Below, piece by piece: positions 35,583 to 44,811 of a stretch of DNA of 64,000 bases. Position numbers and translations under genes: made by a program. Each line of letters begins with the position of its first letter. Positions within the stretch are counted from its first letter, which is position 1. The stretch comes from Arthrobacter sp. U41 (GTDB taxonomy: Bacteria; Actinomycetota; Actinomycetes; Actinomycetales; Micrococcaceae). The DNA lies in the NCBI RefSeq assembly GCF_007679325.1, contig NZ_VEGI01000001.1, positions 992,001-1,056,000 of the forward strand, in the 5' to 3' direction. The notes beneath the pieces are model-generated. The model was not told where the DNA came from. It searched no databases and worked only from the letters and a program-made list of their open reading frames with translations.

Positions 35583-36217
35583 TGGCTGCCAGCGTAGCTG
35601 CCCAGCCCGGCGAGATGGGACTCCAACACGTCGTTACACATCTGTGCGGTCATCCATTCGGGCTGCAGCAGGGCGTGCATGGTGAGCCCGTCCAAGGTGG
35701 CCAGCAGCCGTTCGGCCTCGGTGACCAGCCGCTGCTGGTCCATGGTCGCGCCGGTGCCCTCGGTGGACGACAGGTCCATCACGAGGCGCCCGACGATTGC
35801 GGCCACGGCGCGGTGGCTCCGGTCAGCTTCCGCGGCCAGGAAGGGCTTGGTCCTTGCGGCATTCTTGAACGCCATCCAGACGCAGGCGTCCACCGCGCGT
35901 TCCTCGTCCAGGGGAAGGAATTCGCCCAGCAGGGTTAACACGCCCTGCCGGTGTTCCGGGGTGCCGGGTTGCGCCTCCGCCAGGCGGTCATCCGCTGCTG
36001 CCAGCCGGTCCACGATCCGGTCCACGACGACCCCGAAGGAATGGGTCAGGAGCTCGTCACTGCTGGCAAAGTAGTGCCGGACCGATCCGACGGCCAGTTC
36101 CGCCTCGTCCGCGACCTCGCGGAGGGAGGCCCTTTCAAGTCCGTCTGCTGCGACGATCCGGAAGACCGCTTCGACCACTTCCTGGCGCCGCACTGCGGCG
36201 TCGACAAATTTGGGCAT
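35579..36217 (-). CDS. TetR/AcrR family transcriptional regulator
   Basis: A 212-residue regulator. The helix-turn-helix spans residues about 10-55 (VVEAVFRIVAADGLERASLREVADEAELAVGSVRHYF). The C-terminal domain resembles the BetI/TetR_C_6 type (DGLTMHALLQPEWMT). A TTTTTTAG region precedes the ATG at 36217. It lies upstream of the hypothetical gene on the same strand. Ligand unknown. Confidence 0.9.
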   Translation of the reverse strand: MPKFVDAAVRRQEVVEAVFRIVAADGLERASLREVADEAELAVGSVRHYFASSDELLTHSFGVVVDRIVDRLAAADDRLAEAQPGTPEHRQGVLTLLGEFLPLDEERAVDACVWMAFKNAARTKPFLAAEADRSHRAVAAIVGRLVMDLSSTEGTGATMDQQRLVTEAERLLATLDGLTMHALLQPEWMTAQMCNDVLESHLAGLGSYAGSH

Positions 36218-36348
36218 TAGTCTTTTTTAGCACGGATGTGCCCGAACGGCGCGGGGCCACACCGGCCTGCAGCGCTCCCACCTGCGTCGATAGTCACATC
36301 GTCCGTCGTACTGTCTCTTGAGGAATACCGAACTACCGGGCTTCCGAA

Positions 36349-37632
<1,284 letters not shown>

Positions 37633-37838
37633 GGAGTCTCCTCTGAGGCGTCGGGGCCTCTGTAGAAAGCTGGTCCAACTTCTGGTGAAGCCGCCCACGG
37701 AACCTGTTTTAGAGACGGATTCCAACGGCCGCGCTGCCTTCTTGTGGAAAGCCACCATTGATAGTCAGTTAAAAACTACCGGCAGATTCCGGGTGGTACT
37801 AATCCAAGGCGCTCCGGAACCACCCAAAACGCGCCCGT

Positions 37839-37854
37839 TGTGGCGCGCGTCACA
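37839..37854. promoter_or_regulatory. CRP/GlxR-like site upstream of gltA
   Basis: TGTGGCGCGCGTCACA matches the TGTGA-N6-TCACA consensus with one substitution in the left arm. It lies about 207 bp upstream of the gltA ATG and just behind dapC. In Corynebacterium the gltA gene is a known GlxR target, which makes the match more meaningful; binding is not shown. Confidence 0.5.
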
Positions 37855-37860
37855 GCATTG

Positions 37861-39009
37861 TTACGGCCCTGTGGCCAGGCGGGAGGCAGCCGCGTCAATC
37901 CGTTCGTCAGTGGCCGTCAGCGCGACCCGGATGAATCCATTGCCGGCATCACCGTAGAACACCCCGGGTCCGACGACGATCCCGCGGTCCGCGAGCCGGC
38001 CCACCGTGTCCCACGTGGCTTCGCCCGCGGTGGCCCAGAGGTAGAGTCCGGCCCGGGATTCGTGGATGGTCAGGCCGAAGCGCTCCAGCGCCGGCACGAT
38101 CCGTTCCCGGCGGCCGCGGTAGAGGTCCTTCTGCGCCTGGACGTGGGCGTCGTCGCCCAGGGCAACCCGCATCGCTTCCTGGACCGGGTAAGGGACGATC
38201 ATGCCCGCGTGTTTGCGGCTGTTGACGAGGTTCGCCATGATGGCGCCGTCACCGGCCACGAAGGCCGCCCGGTAGCCCGCCAGGTTGGACTGCTTGCTCA
38301 GCGAGTACACGGCCAGGAGGCCCTCATGGGAGCCCTCGGCAACCAGGGGGTCCAGGATGCTGGGCACCGGAGTGCCGCCGCGCTGGACGTCCCATTCACC
38401 CCAGCCCAGTTCGGCGTAGCATTCGTCCGAGGCCACCACGGCGCCGAGTTCCCGGGCCTGCCGGACGATCCGGCGGAGCGATTCGGCGTCGCGGACGCTT
38501 CCGGTGGGGTTGGCCGGGGAGTTGACCCAGACCAGGCGCACGCGGGCGCGGGTGGCGGCGTCGAGCTCGTCGAGGTCGTCCGCGGCGATGTGTTCCGCAC
38601 CCGCGAACGTCGCGCCGATGTCATAGGTGGGGTACGCGACCGTGGGGCGGACAACGACGTCGCCCGCCTTGAGGCCCAACAGGAACGGGAGCCAGGCCAC
38701 CAGTTCCTTGGAGCCCACCGTGGGCATGATGTCCTGCGGATCCAGCCCGGGAACGCCGCGGCGGCGGTCAAACCACGCCGCGATGGCCTCCCGGAGCCCG
38801 GCCGTCCCGTGGACCGTGGGGTACCCGGGGGCGTTGGCCGCTGCGCGCAGGGCCGCCTGCACCACTTCGGGGGTGCCGTCCACCGGAGTTCCGATGGACA
38901 GGTTTGCTGCTCCTCCGGGGTGTTCGGCTGCCCTGGCGAGGTACGGCGCCAAGGCTTCCCACGGGTAGTCGGGCAGGCTGAGGCCGAAGCTGCGCAGCGC
39001 AGACGTCAC
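37861..39009 (-). CDS. dapC: N-succinyldiaminopimelate aminotransferase
   Basis: A PLP enzyme that converts N-succinyl-amino-ketopimelate and glutamate to succinyl-diaminopimelate. A 382-residue class I aminotransferase. The substrate/PLP segments are GYPTVHGTAGLREAI, WVNSPANPTG and SDECYAELGW, and the Schiff-base lysine is in YSLSKQSNLAGYR. It begins 11 bp after fdxA, the same pair as Rv1177-Rv1178 in M. tuberculosis (from memory). Works with dapD and dapE in this window. Confidence 0.93.
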   Translation of the reverse strand: MTSALRSFGLSLPDYPWEALAPYLARAAEHPGGAANLSIGTPVDGTPEVVQAALRAAANAPGYPTVHGTAGLREAIAAWFDRRRGVPGLDPQDIMPTVGSKELVAWLPFLLGLKAGDVVVRPTVAYPTYDIGATFAGAEHIAADDLDELDAATRARVRLVWVNSPANPTGSVRDAESLRRIVRQARELGAVVASDECYAELGWGEWDVQRGGTPVPSILDPLVAEGSHEGLLAVYSLSKQSNLAGYRAAFVAGDGAIMANLVNSRKHAGMIVPYPVQEAMRVALGDDAHVQAQKDLYRGRRERIVPALERFGLTIHESRAGLYLWATAGEATWDTVGRLADRGIVVGPGVFYGDAGNGFIRVALTATDERIDAAASRLATGP

Positions 39010-39020
39010 CGGCGGCCGCC

Positions 39021-39347
39021 TTAGCTCTCTTGGTTCTGCGGCGGGAGGGCCGCAATCATCGGGTGGTCCGTGTGCGTGTTGCCCACCTTCGCCGCCCCGC
39101 CCGGAGAGCCCAGGACGTCGAAGAATTCAACGTTGGCCTTGTAGTAGTCAGCCCACTCCTCGGGGGTGTCATCCTCGTAGTAGATGGCTTCGACCGGGCA
39201 GACCGGCTCACAGGCACCGCAGTCCACGCACTCGTCCGGGTGGATGTACAGGGAACGCTCACCTTCGTAGATGCAATCGACGGGGCACTCTTCAATACAT
39301 GCCTTGTCCTTGACATCTACACACGGCTGCGCGATTACGTACGTCAC
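39021..39347 (-). CDS. fdxA: 7Fe ferredoxin (3Fe-4S/4Fe-4S)
   Basis: A 108-residue electron carrier. The cluster motifs are C9 with the following ACIEECPVDCIY pattern (3Fe-4S type, spacing C-x7-C-x3-CP) and CVDCGACEPVCP (4Fe-4S). The acidic C-terminal half, EEWADYYKANVEFFDVLG, is typical of actinobacterial FdxA/FdxC. First gene of the fdxA-dapC pair. Partner oxidoreductases are not in the window. Confidence 0.95.
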   Translation of the reverse strand: MTYVIAQPCVDVKDKACIEECPVDCIYEGERSLYIHPDECVDCGACEPVCPVEAIYYEDDTPEEWADYYKANVEFFDVLGSPGGAAKVGNTHTDHPMIAALPPQNQES

Positions 39348-39501
39348 GTCCCTGGCCTCTCCATGTTGGTTCCGGCGACCGCCGGATAACTGCTCCCGGC
39401 CTGAGCGCCGGCTGCTGACTTCTGAGCCTATTATCTCCCAGCCCGTTCCCGCGAACCTAGCCGGGCGTCACACGGGTCCGCACTATTGAATCCGGCCCGC
39501 C

Positions 39502-39507
39502 TAGGAT
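39502..39507 (+). promoter_or_regulatory. -10 box of the 39514 gene (leaderless type)
   Basis: TAGGAT ends 6 bases before the GTG at 39514. The start has no ribosome site. Confidence 0.4.
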
Positions 39508-39513
39508 GAACGG

Positions 39514-39777
39514 GTGAGTTCCCCGATGCCGCCGCCCCAAGCGTTCCTGGCTGCTGCCCACCTGGGTACCCGGGTGGTGGTCCGGTACCGGATCGAGGGC
39601 GGGATGACCGATGCCCTCGGTGAGCTGGCGGCCCGCTCCGACAGTGAGTGCACCGTACGGACCCGGAGGTCCGACGTGGTCATTCCCCTGGCACTGGTGG
39701 TGGCCGCCAAGGCCGTGCCGCCGCCTCCGCCGCGCAGGGCCCCGCGGGCGCAGCCCGGCGGACCTGCCCTCCCGTGA
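39514..39777 (+). CDS. Stand-alone N-terminal domain of a GNAT-type acetyltransferase
   Basis: An 87-residue protein with GTRVVVRYRIEGGMTDALGELAARSDSECTVRTRR, which matches the SH3-like N-terminal domain found before GNAT acetyltransferase domains in many actinobacterial proteins; VAAKAVPPPPPRR is its usual end. Here the frame stops at 39777 and the acetyltransferase domain does not follow in any frame; instead the repeat array begins. Either a naturally short form or a gene truncated by arrival of the repeat/DUF559 unit. Leaderless-type start. Divergent from fdxA. Confidence 0.7.
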   Translation: MSSPMPPPQAFLAAAHLGTRVVVRYRIEGGMTDALGELAARSDSECTVRTRRSDVVIPLALVVAAKAVPPPPPRRAPRAQPGGPALP

Positions 39778-39804
39778 GCGGTCCCGCCCCGCCCTTCCCC
39801 AATG

Positions 39805-39977
39805 GGGCATGCCCTCCCCTGGGGGTGACCGACGGACATATTGCCATTCTGTCCATCCGCCGCCGCAACCGCGGGACATGCCCGGTGGTCGCGACGGGGC
39901 GCGGGTGGACATGTCCAACAGGGACTGTGAAGACTGGACATACCCTTCGGCGACCGGTCTTCCCGGAGGGCATGTCC
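39805..39977. repeat. Left palindromic repeat array (6 copies) of the DUF559 locus
   Basis: Six copies of a palindrome with core CATG or CATA, consensus GGRCATGYCC: cores at 39808, 39837, 39877, 39910, 39939 and 39971 (intervals 29, 40, 33, 29, 32). Copies read, for example, GGGCATGCCC, GGACATGTCC and GGGCATGTCC. The segments between cores are partly conserved with those of the right array (for example AACnGGG...GAAGACTGG). The array runs from just behind the 39514 gene to 4 bp before the stop of the AbiEi/DUF559 gene. No coding function is evident. Confidence 0.85.
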
Positions 39978-39981
39978 AATG

Positions 39982-40791
39982 CTAGGCAGCGGCGGGGAGG
40001 CTGTTCAGTGCGTCCCGGACCATGGCGATGAACTCTTCGGGCCGGTTCAGGAGTAGCGCGTAGCTGACCACAATCGTCGGGATGCCGAGGCGGGTTGTGA
40101 CGTTCCACCGACGCCGGTCCTCCTCGAAGCTTGTCCGGTCCATATGAAAGCCCGCCCCGTCCGTCTCAATGCCCAGCCGGCCATCGACCATAAGATCCAG
40201 GTGCCCCATCCCGGGGATATTGACCTGTGACTCCACATGGAACCCGGCCCTCCGCAGCCAATACCGGGCCATGCACTCAATAATGGACTGCGATTGCGGG
40301 ACGATACTGTTCACCATCCGCCGCTCCCTCGCGTCATGGCGGCCGGCCAGCCGCTGGCGCAGGGCCGCGAGCGGCAGGCCTTTCAGCACGACCGCTGATT
40401 CGGCAATAACGAGGCCATCGAGGTCCGGAAGGCATCGCAGGCTTTGCACCACGGTGTCCAGCAGGGTGGGCGTCGCTGCGGAGCGGTGACAGACGAATCC
40501 AGGATAGCGGCGGCTGTGGGTGACCGCGATATGCGGCTGCGGGGGCGGCTCGAGCACCCAGAGACCGTGGAACTCCGCCGCTGTGGCACAGGCGGGCTCC
40601 GCCGGAAGCGAGCGGATCGCAACGAGCCGGGCGTCGGCGTCGGGCACTGCGTACACGCCGCGTGCCACGCGGGTGACTGCACCGCGGGCCAGAGCCGATT
40701 TGAGTTGGAAGTCCGAGACGCCAGCGGCAGCAAGGTGTTTGGCGCGCGCGACGCCGTCGTAGGTTGAAAGCACTGCGTTGATATTGACCAT
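39982..40791 (-). CDS. AbiEi-type winged helix fused to DUF559 nuclease-fold domain
   Basis: A 269-residue protein. Residues 1-50 resemble the AbiEi antitoxin/transcriptional-regulator winged helix (VARAKHLAAAGVSDFQLKSAL, then VTRVARGVYAVP). The middle part (70-150) matches the linker usual in such proteins. Residues 165-265 are a DUF559 (Vsr-like, PD-(D/E)XK fold) domain with D199 in HLDLMV, E209 and D211 in IETDG, H216 and EEDRRR at 223-228. I start it at the ATG at 40791; the open frame continues upstream only through repeat DNA. No AbiEii toxin gene is adjacent. It is flanked on both sides by palindromic arrays, and its promoter must lie within the right one. Function unknown. Confidence 0.85.
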   Translation of the reverse strand: MVNINAVLSTYDGVARAKHLAAAGVSDFQLKSALARGAVTRVARGVYAVPDADARLVAIRSLPAEPACATAAEFHGLWVLEPPPQPHIAVTHSRRYPGFVCHRSAATPTLLDTVVQSLRCLPDLDGLVIAESAVVLKGLPLAALRQRLAGRHDARERRMVNSIVPQSQSIIECMARYWLRRAGFHVESQVNIPGMGHLDLMVDGRLGIETDGAGFHMDRTSFEEDRRRWNVTTRLGIPTIVVSYALLLNRPEEFIAMVRDALNSLPAAA

Positions 40792-40855
40792 GCGGACATC
40801 GTGACGCCGGGGCTGGCGATCGGAACAGAGCCGGGCCGCGCTATGTGCATAAGCG

Positions 40856-41133
40856 CATGCCCGGCGCGCAGTGCCGCCGTCGGACATGTTCCGCGCTCCG
40901 GGGAGCGAAGGTACCGGACCAGCAATGGGCATGTCCCCCGGCGGGATGCGGACAGTGCGCATGTCCCGCGGCGGCGGCCGCGAAGGGACCGAGCATGTCC
41001 GGTGGCGGGCGCAGCGGATGGACATAGTTCCAATATGTCCGTCCGCGGCCGCAAGAACTGGGCATGTCCAACGGGGCGGAGCGCGAAGACTGGGCATGTC
41101 CAACCGGGCGGAGCGCGAAGACTGGGCATGTCC
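40856..41133. repeat. Right palindromic repeat array (9 copies) of the DUF559 locus
   Basis: Nine copies of the same palindrome: cores at 40856, 40885, 40930, 40960, 40994, 41023, 41063, 41095 and 41127 (intervals 29, 45, 30, 34, 29, 40, 32, 32). Typical copies are GGGCATGTCC and GGACATGTTCC. The last three sit in a 32-bp tandem repeat beginning ACTGGGCATGTCC at 41057, 41089 and 41121. All copies have the same orientation as in the left array. The array fills the 369 bp upstream of the DUF559 gene and ends before the membrane gene at 41161. Confidence 0.88.
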
Positions 41134-41160
41134 CGCAGGCGGGGTGTGAGGTCCGTGCGG

Positions 41161-41538
41161 CTAGGCTCCGGCCGGCCGGTAGCGCCGGCACCAGGCCAGC
41201 ATCACCAGCGTGACCACGCCGATGCCGTAGATCCAGAGATTCCCGGCCAGGTCACCGATGATCAGTCGCTTGCCCTCCCCGAGGGTAGACCACCAGCCCG
41301 CCAGGGCGTAGCAGAGGACGCCGCAGGCCGCCGTCGGGAGTACCGAACGGAACGCGGCGCCGAGCCACAGCTCGACGGCGCCCAGCAGCACCAGCGCGGC
41401 GGCAGCGCCCCATGGCACCTCGACACCGGCCACCGAGATGTCCTGCCCGTGCAGCATGGTGCCTGCGAGGGCAGCAAAAAGAGCTGCCGGCACGGCGGCG
41501 GCAATACCGCCTGCCGTACCGGCAGCTCTTCTATTCAC
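41161..41538 (-). CDS. Small membrane protein, four predicted helices
   Basis: A 125-residue hydrophobic protein that I do not recognise. Predicted helices are near residues 9-28 (GGIAAAVPAALFAALAGTML), 43-62, 66-83 and 96-115 (LWIYGIGVVTLVMLAW). A basic C-terminus (CRRYRPAG) lies in the cytosol. GTG start at 41538, only 34 bp after typA on the same strand, so probably cotranscribed with typA. Its stop faces the palindromic array. Confidence 0.75.
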   Translation of the reverse strand: MNRRAAGTAGGIAAAVPAALFAALAGTMLHGQDISVAGVEVPWGAAAALVLLGAVELWLGAAFRSVLPTAACGVLCYALAGWWSTLGEGKRLIIGDLAGNLWIYGIGVVTLVMLAWCRRYRPAGA

Positions 41539-41572
41539 AAAGGATCCGTTGCTTCAGCGCGAAACGCGGAAC

Positions 41573-43501
41573 CTAGACCTTCGCGCGGGCGCGGTTGGCC
41601 TTGGCGCGCTCGTTCGTGTCCAGGATGACCTTGCGGATACGGATGGCGTCCGGCGTGACCTCGACGCACTCGTCCTCGCGGGCGAATTCGAGCGACTCTT
41701 CGAGGGTCAGGTCGCGCGGGGGCGTCAGGTTCTCGAAGGTGTCGGAGGAAGCGGCACGCATGTTGGTGAGCTTCTTTTCCTTGGTGATGTTGACGTCCAT
41801 GTCGTCGGCGCGGGAGTTCTCGCCGACGATCATGCCCTCGTACACCTCGGAGGTCGGCTTCACGAAGAAGGAGCCGCGTTCCTGCAGGTTGATCATGGCG
41901 AACGGCGTCACAACACCGGCGCGGTCGGCGATCATCGAACCGTTGGTACGGTATTCGATCGGGCCGGCCCACGGCTCGTAGCCCTCGGAGATCGAGGCTG
42001 CGATGCCGGCGCCACGGGTGTCCGTGAGGAACTTGGTGCGGAAACCGATCAGGCCACGGGCCGGAACGATGAACTCCATGCGGCACCAGCCGGTGCCGTG
42101 GTTGGCCATGTTGGTCATGCGGCCCTTGCGGGCGGCCATAAGCTGCGTGACGGCGCCGAGGTACTCTTCCGGCACGTCGATGGTCATGTGTTCCATCGGC
42201 TCGTGGATCTTGCCGTCAACGGTCCGGGTGACAACCTGCGGCTTGCCGACGGTCAGTTCGAAGCCTTCGCGGCGCATCTGCTCGACCAGGATGGCCAGGG
42301 CGAGCTCGCCGCGGCCCTGGACTTCCCAGGCGTCGGGGCGCTCGGTGGGGAGCACCTTGATGGAGACGTTACCGATCAGTTCCTTGTCCAGGCGGTCCTT
42401 GACCTGGCGGGCCGTGACCTTGGCACCCTTGACCTTGCCGGCCAGCGGCGAGGTGTTGATACCGATGGTCATGGAGATGGCCGGATCGTCAACGGTGATC
42501 AGCGGCAGCGGCTGCGGGTTTTCGGCGTCGGTCAGGGTCTCACCGATGGTGATTTCCTCGATACCGGCGACGGCGACAATCTCGCCGGGGCCGGCGGATT
42601 CGGCCGGGACGCGGTCCAGCGCCTTGGTGGCCAGCAGTTCTGTGATCTTGACGTTCTTCAGTTCACCGTTGGCGCGGGCCCAGGCAACAGTCTGGCCCTT
42701 GCGGAGGGTGCCGTTGTAGATACGCAGCAGCGCCAGGCGGCCGAGGAACGGGGAGGCGTCCAGGTTGGTGACGTGCGCCTGGAGGACACCGTTCGGGTTG
42801 TACGTGGGGGCCGGGATGTGCTCGATGATGGCCTGGAAGAGCGGCTCCAGGTCCTCGTTCTCCGGGGCGGTGCCGTCTGCGGGCTGTTCGAGGGACGCGC
42901 GGCCAACCTTGGCGGCGGCGTAGACGACGGGGACGTTGAGGATCTTGTCCAGGTCGAGGTCCGGAACTTCGTCGGCGAGGTCGGAGGCCAGGCCCAGGAG
43001 CAGGTCCATGGACTCGTGGACAACCTCTTCGATCCGCGCATCGGGGCGGTCGGTCTTGTTAACCAGGAGGATCACCGGCAGGTGGGCGGCGAGTGCCTTG
43101 CGGAGGACGAAGCGGGTCTGGGGCAGCGGGCCCTCGGAGGCGTCAACGAGGAGGACAACGCCGTCGACCATGGACAGGCCGCGCTCCACCTCGCCACCGA
43201 AGTCGGCGTGGCCGGGGGTGTCGATGACGTTGATGGTGATGGTCTCGCCCTTGGATGACGGTCCGTTGTAGGCCACGGTGGTGTTCTTGGCCAGGATGGT
43301 GATGCCCTTTTCACGCTCGAGGTCGCCGGAGTCCATGACCCGGTCTTCGAGGTGGTTGTGCTCGGCAAAGGAATTGGTCTGCTTGAGCATGGCGTCGACC
43401 AGGGTGGTCTTGCCGTGGTCAACGTGGGCCACGATCGCGACGTTGCGCAGGTCACTGCGCGATGCAGTGGCTACCGCGGTGTTGGTGGTGGTTTCAGACA
43501 T
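41573..43501 (-). CDS. typA: Ribosome-associated GTPase TypA/BipA
   Basis: A 642-residue translational GTPase that binds ribosomes and assists assembly of the large subunit under stress or cold. G1 AHVDHGKT at residues 25-32, ERGITI-like EREKGITI, G3 DTPGHADF, G4 NKTDRPD, then domain II, domain III/V and the C-terminal TypA-specific domain (RGAGIAASISEGYEPWAG). Orthologous in position to Rv1165 near dapC/fdxC in mycobacteria (from memory). ATG at 43501. Confidence 0.97.
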   Translation of the reverse strand: MSETTTNTAVATASRSDLRNVAIVAHVDHGKTTLVDAMLKQTNSFAEHNHLEDRVMDSGDLEREKGITILAKNTTVAYNGPSSKGETITINVIDTPGHADFGGEVERGLSMVDGVVLLVDASEGPLPQTRFVLRKALAAHLPVILLVNKTDRPDARIEEVVHESMDLLLGLASDLADEVPDLDLDKILNVPVVYAAAKVGRASLEQPADGTAPENEDLEPLFQAIIEHIPAPTYNPNGVLQAHVTNLDASPFLGRLALLRIYNGTLRKGQTVAWARANGELKNVKITELLATKALDRVPAESAGPGEIVAVAGIEEITIGETLTDAENPQPLPLITVDDPAISMTIGINTSPLAGKVKGAKVTARQVKDRLDKELIGNVSIKVLPTERPDAWEVQGRGELALAILVEQMRREGFELTVGKPQVVTRTVDGKIHEPMEHMTIDVPEEYLGAVTQLMAARKGRMTNMANHGTGWCRMEFIVPARGLIGFRTKFLTDTRGAGIAASISEGYEPWAGPIEYRTNGSMIADRAGVVTPFAMINLQERGSFFVKPTSEVYEGMIVGENSRADDMDVNITKEKKLTNMRAASSDTFENLTPPRDLTLEESLEFAREDECVEVTPDAIRIRKVILDTNERAKANRARAKV

Positions 43502-43770
43502 GCGTTATTGCTCGATTCAGTGGTGAAGTCAGCTGTGGTATCGCGACATTTCCAACCGGAACGCACGACGGATACGCCCCTTTGGCACAGGGCACCTTCA
43601 TCCATTCTAAACGCTAGGGCATTTGTTGGCCTAAAATCCGTCGACGGCGGCGGAGCGCCGGGGCGGCAGGCGCGGCAGATCGGTACATAACGTGTGAGTA
43701 AAGTCACTGGATTTTCATACCCTTATGCCCCATCATTGCTTGGACAGCAGCAGCCAGCCCGGAGATATCA

Positions 43771-44667
43771 ATGCGCAAAGCCTCGGCCCTGTCCCGCTTG
43801 GTCGCACCATTGATTGCCGTTGGCATTCTTGTTGGCGGCTGCGGACAGACCCCCTCACCCCGGACGGCCAACCCCGGCGCGGACCCTGTCAGCGGCCGTT
43901 ACGGCCAGAGCGCCCCCGTGTCCGCCGGCGAACCCGGTGAACCGATGGCGGCGGGCACGAACGCCCGCGGCAAGCTTGACCAGTCGGCCGCCCCGGAAAA
44001 CCTGCCCGCGGGCACGATCTACCGGAATCCTGCCAATGACCGCGACGAGGTGGTGGTGGAGGACATCGCCACCACAGCAGTGCTGATCGGCGACTCGCAG
44101 TCCGAACCGGTGTTCTCCTGGCCCCGGAGGGCACTGGCCAACCTGGGGTACTCCGTCTACTTCTGCGGCCGGGGCGGTACCGGCTTCGTCGCGTCCAGCG
44201 GCAGGACCGGCAACTACATCGACGCGCTCCAACGCGGCGACTGGCTGCTCCCCTACGGCTCGCCGCCCCTCGTCGTCATCGAGGGCGGTGGCAACGACGC
44301 TTCCCGCGGCGCGACGGACGAGCAGATCTCAAGAAACGCCGAACGGCTGATCGCCAGCGTCCGGCAGCGTTACCCCGAGGCGCGGCTGGCGATGGTGGGG
44401 ACCCTCGCCCGCGGCGCGGCCGACGGCGGGGGCCGCCGCACCGAGGTCGACGCCCTGCTGGGCACGGTGGCGGCCGCCCATTCCATTCCCTTTGTGGGCG
44501 TTGGGGACTGGCTGACCCGCCATGACCTCACCGGTTCGATGGCCGATAGGGTCCACATGAACCCCAACGGACATGCGGTGCTGGGTATGCTGCTGGCCAG
44601 CCGGCTGGACGATCTCGGATTCCGGTCCCCGGCTTCGGAGCTGGCGGAGTCCGCGGCACTCCGCTGA
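43771..44667 (+). CDS. SGNH/GDSL-type hydrolase lipoprotein
   Basis: A 298-residue exported protein. A signal peptide ends in the lipobox VGGC (C24). A Pro/Gly-rich linker follows. The SGNH domain has block I IGDSQSEP (Ser nucleophile), the glycine of block II in FCGRGGTGF, block III VIEGGGNDAS and block V DRVHMNPNGH (Asp-His). Could act as an esterase or deacetylase on cell-surface glycans; the substrate is unknown. GGAG lies 6 bases before the ATG at 43771. Confidence 0.85.
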   Translation: MRKASALSRLVAPLIAVGILVGGCGQTPSPRTANPGADPVSGRYGQSAPVSAGEPGEPMAAGTNARGKLDQSAAPENLPAGTIYRNPANDRDEVVVEDIATTAVLIGDSQSEPVFSWPRRALANLGYSVYFCGRGGTGFVASSGRTGNYIDALQRGDWLLPYGSPPLVVIEGGGNDASRGATDEQISRNAERLIASVRQRYPEARLAMVGTLARGAADGGGRRTEVDALLGTVAAAHSIPFVGVGDWLTRHDLTGSMADRVHMNPNGHAVLGMLLASRLDDLGFRSPASELAESAALR

Positions 44668-44719
44668 GGCCGCGAGGATGTTGAGCCGCCGGTGACAGGC
44701 GGACCGGTTGCTTAACTGA

Positions 44720-44761
44720 CAGGAGCCGGTGTCCGCCCCTGGGGGCGGACACCGGCTCCTG
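44720..44761. terminator. Strong hairpin between the SGNH gene and the opp ATPase gene
   Basis: A perfect 20-bp inverted repeat (CAGGAGCCGGTGTCCGCCCC and its complement) with a TG loop. No U-tract follows, but its position between two convergent genes fits a bidirectional terminator or 3'-end barrier. Confidence 0.75.
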
Positions 44762-44811
44762 TCCAGGCAGTGCCGTCAGGCAAAACCGTTCAGGCAATGC
44801 CGTTCAGAGGC

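Noticed and set aside
40792..41103. N-terminal extension of the AbiEi/DUF559 protein (frame open to 41103)
   Set aside because: The extension is read entirely from the repeat array, has Pro/Arg/Cys-rich repetitive composition and precedes the natural start of the winged-helix domain.
39805..41133. CRISPR array
   Set aside because: The repeated part is only about 10 bp and degenerate, the segments between are partly alike, a protein gene sits in the middle and no cas gene is present.
40791..41538. Two-gene AbiE toxin-antitoxin pair
   Set aside because: The neighbouring gene encodes a four-helix membrane protein on the typA side, not a nucleotidyltransferase toxin.
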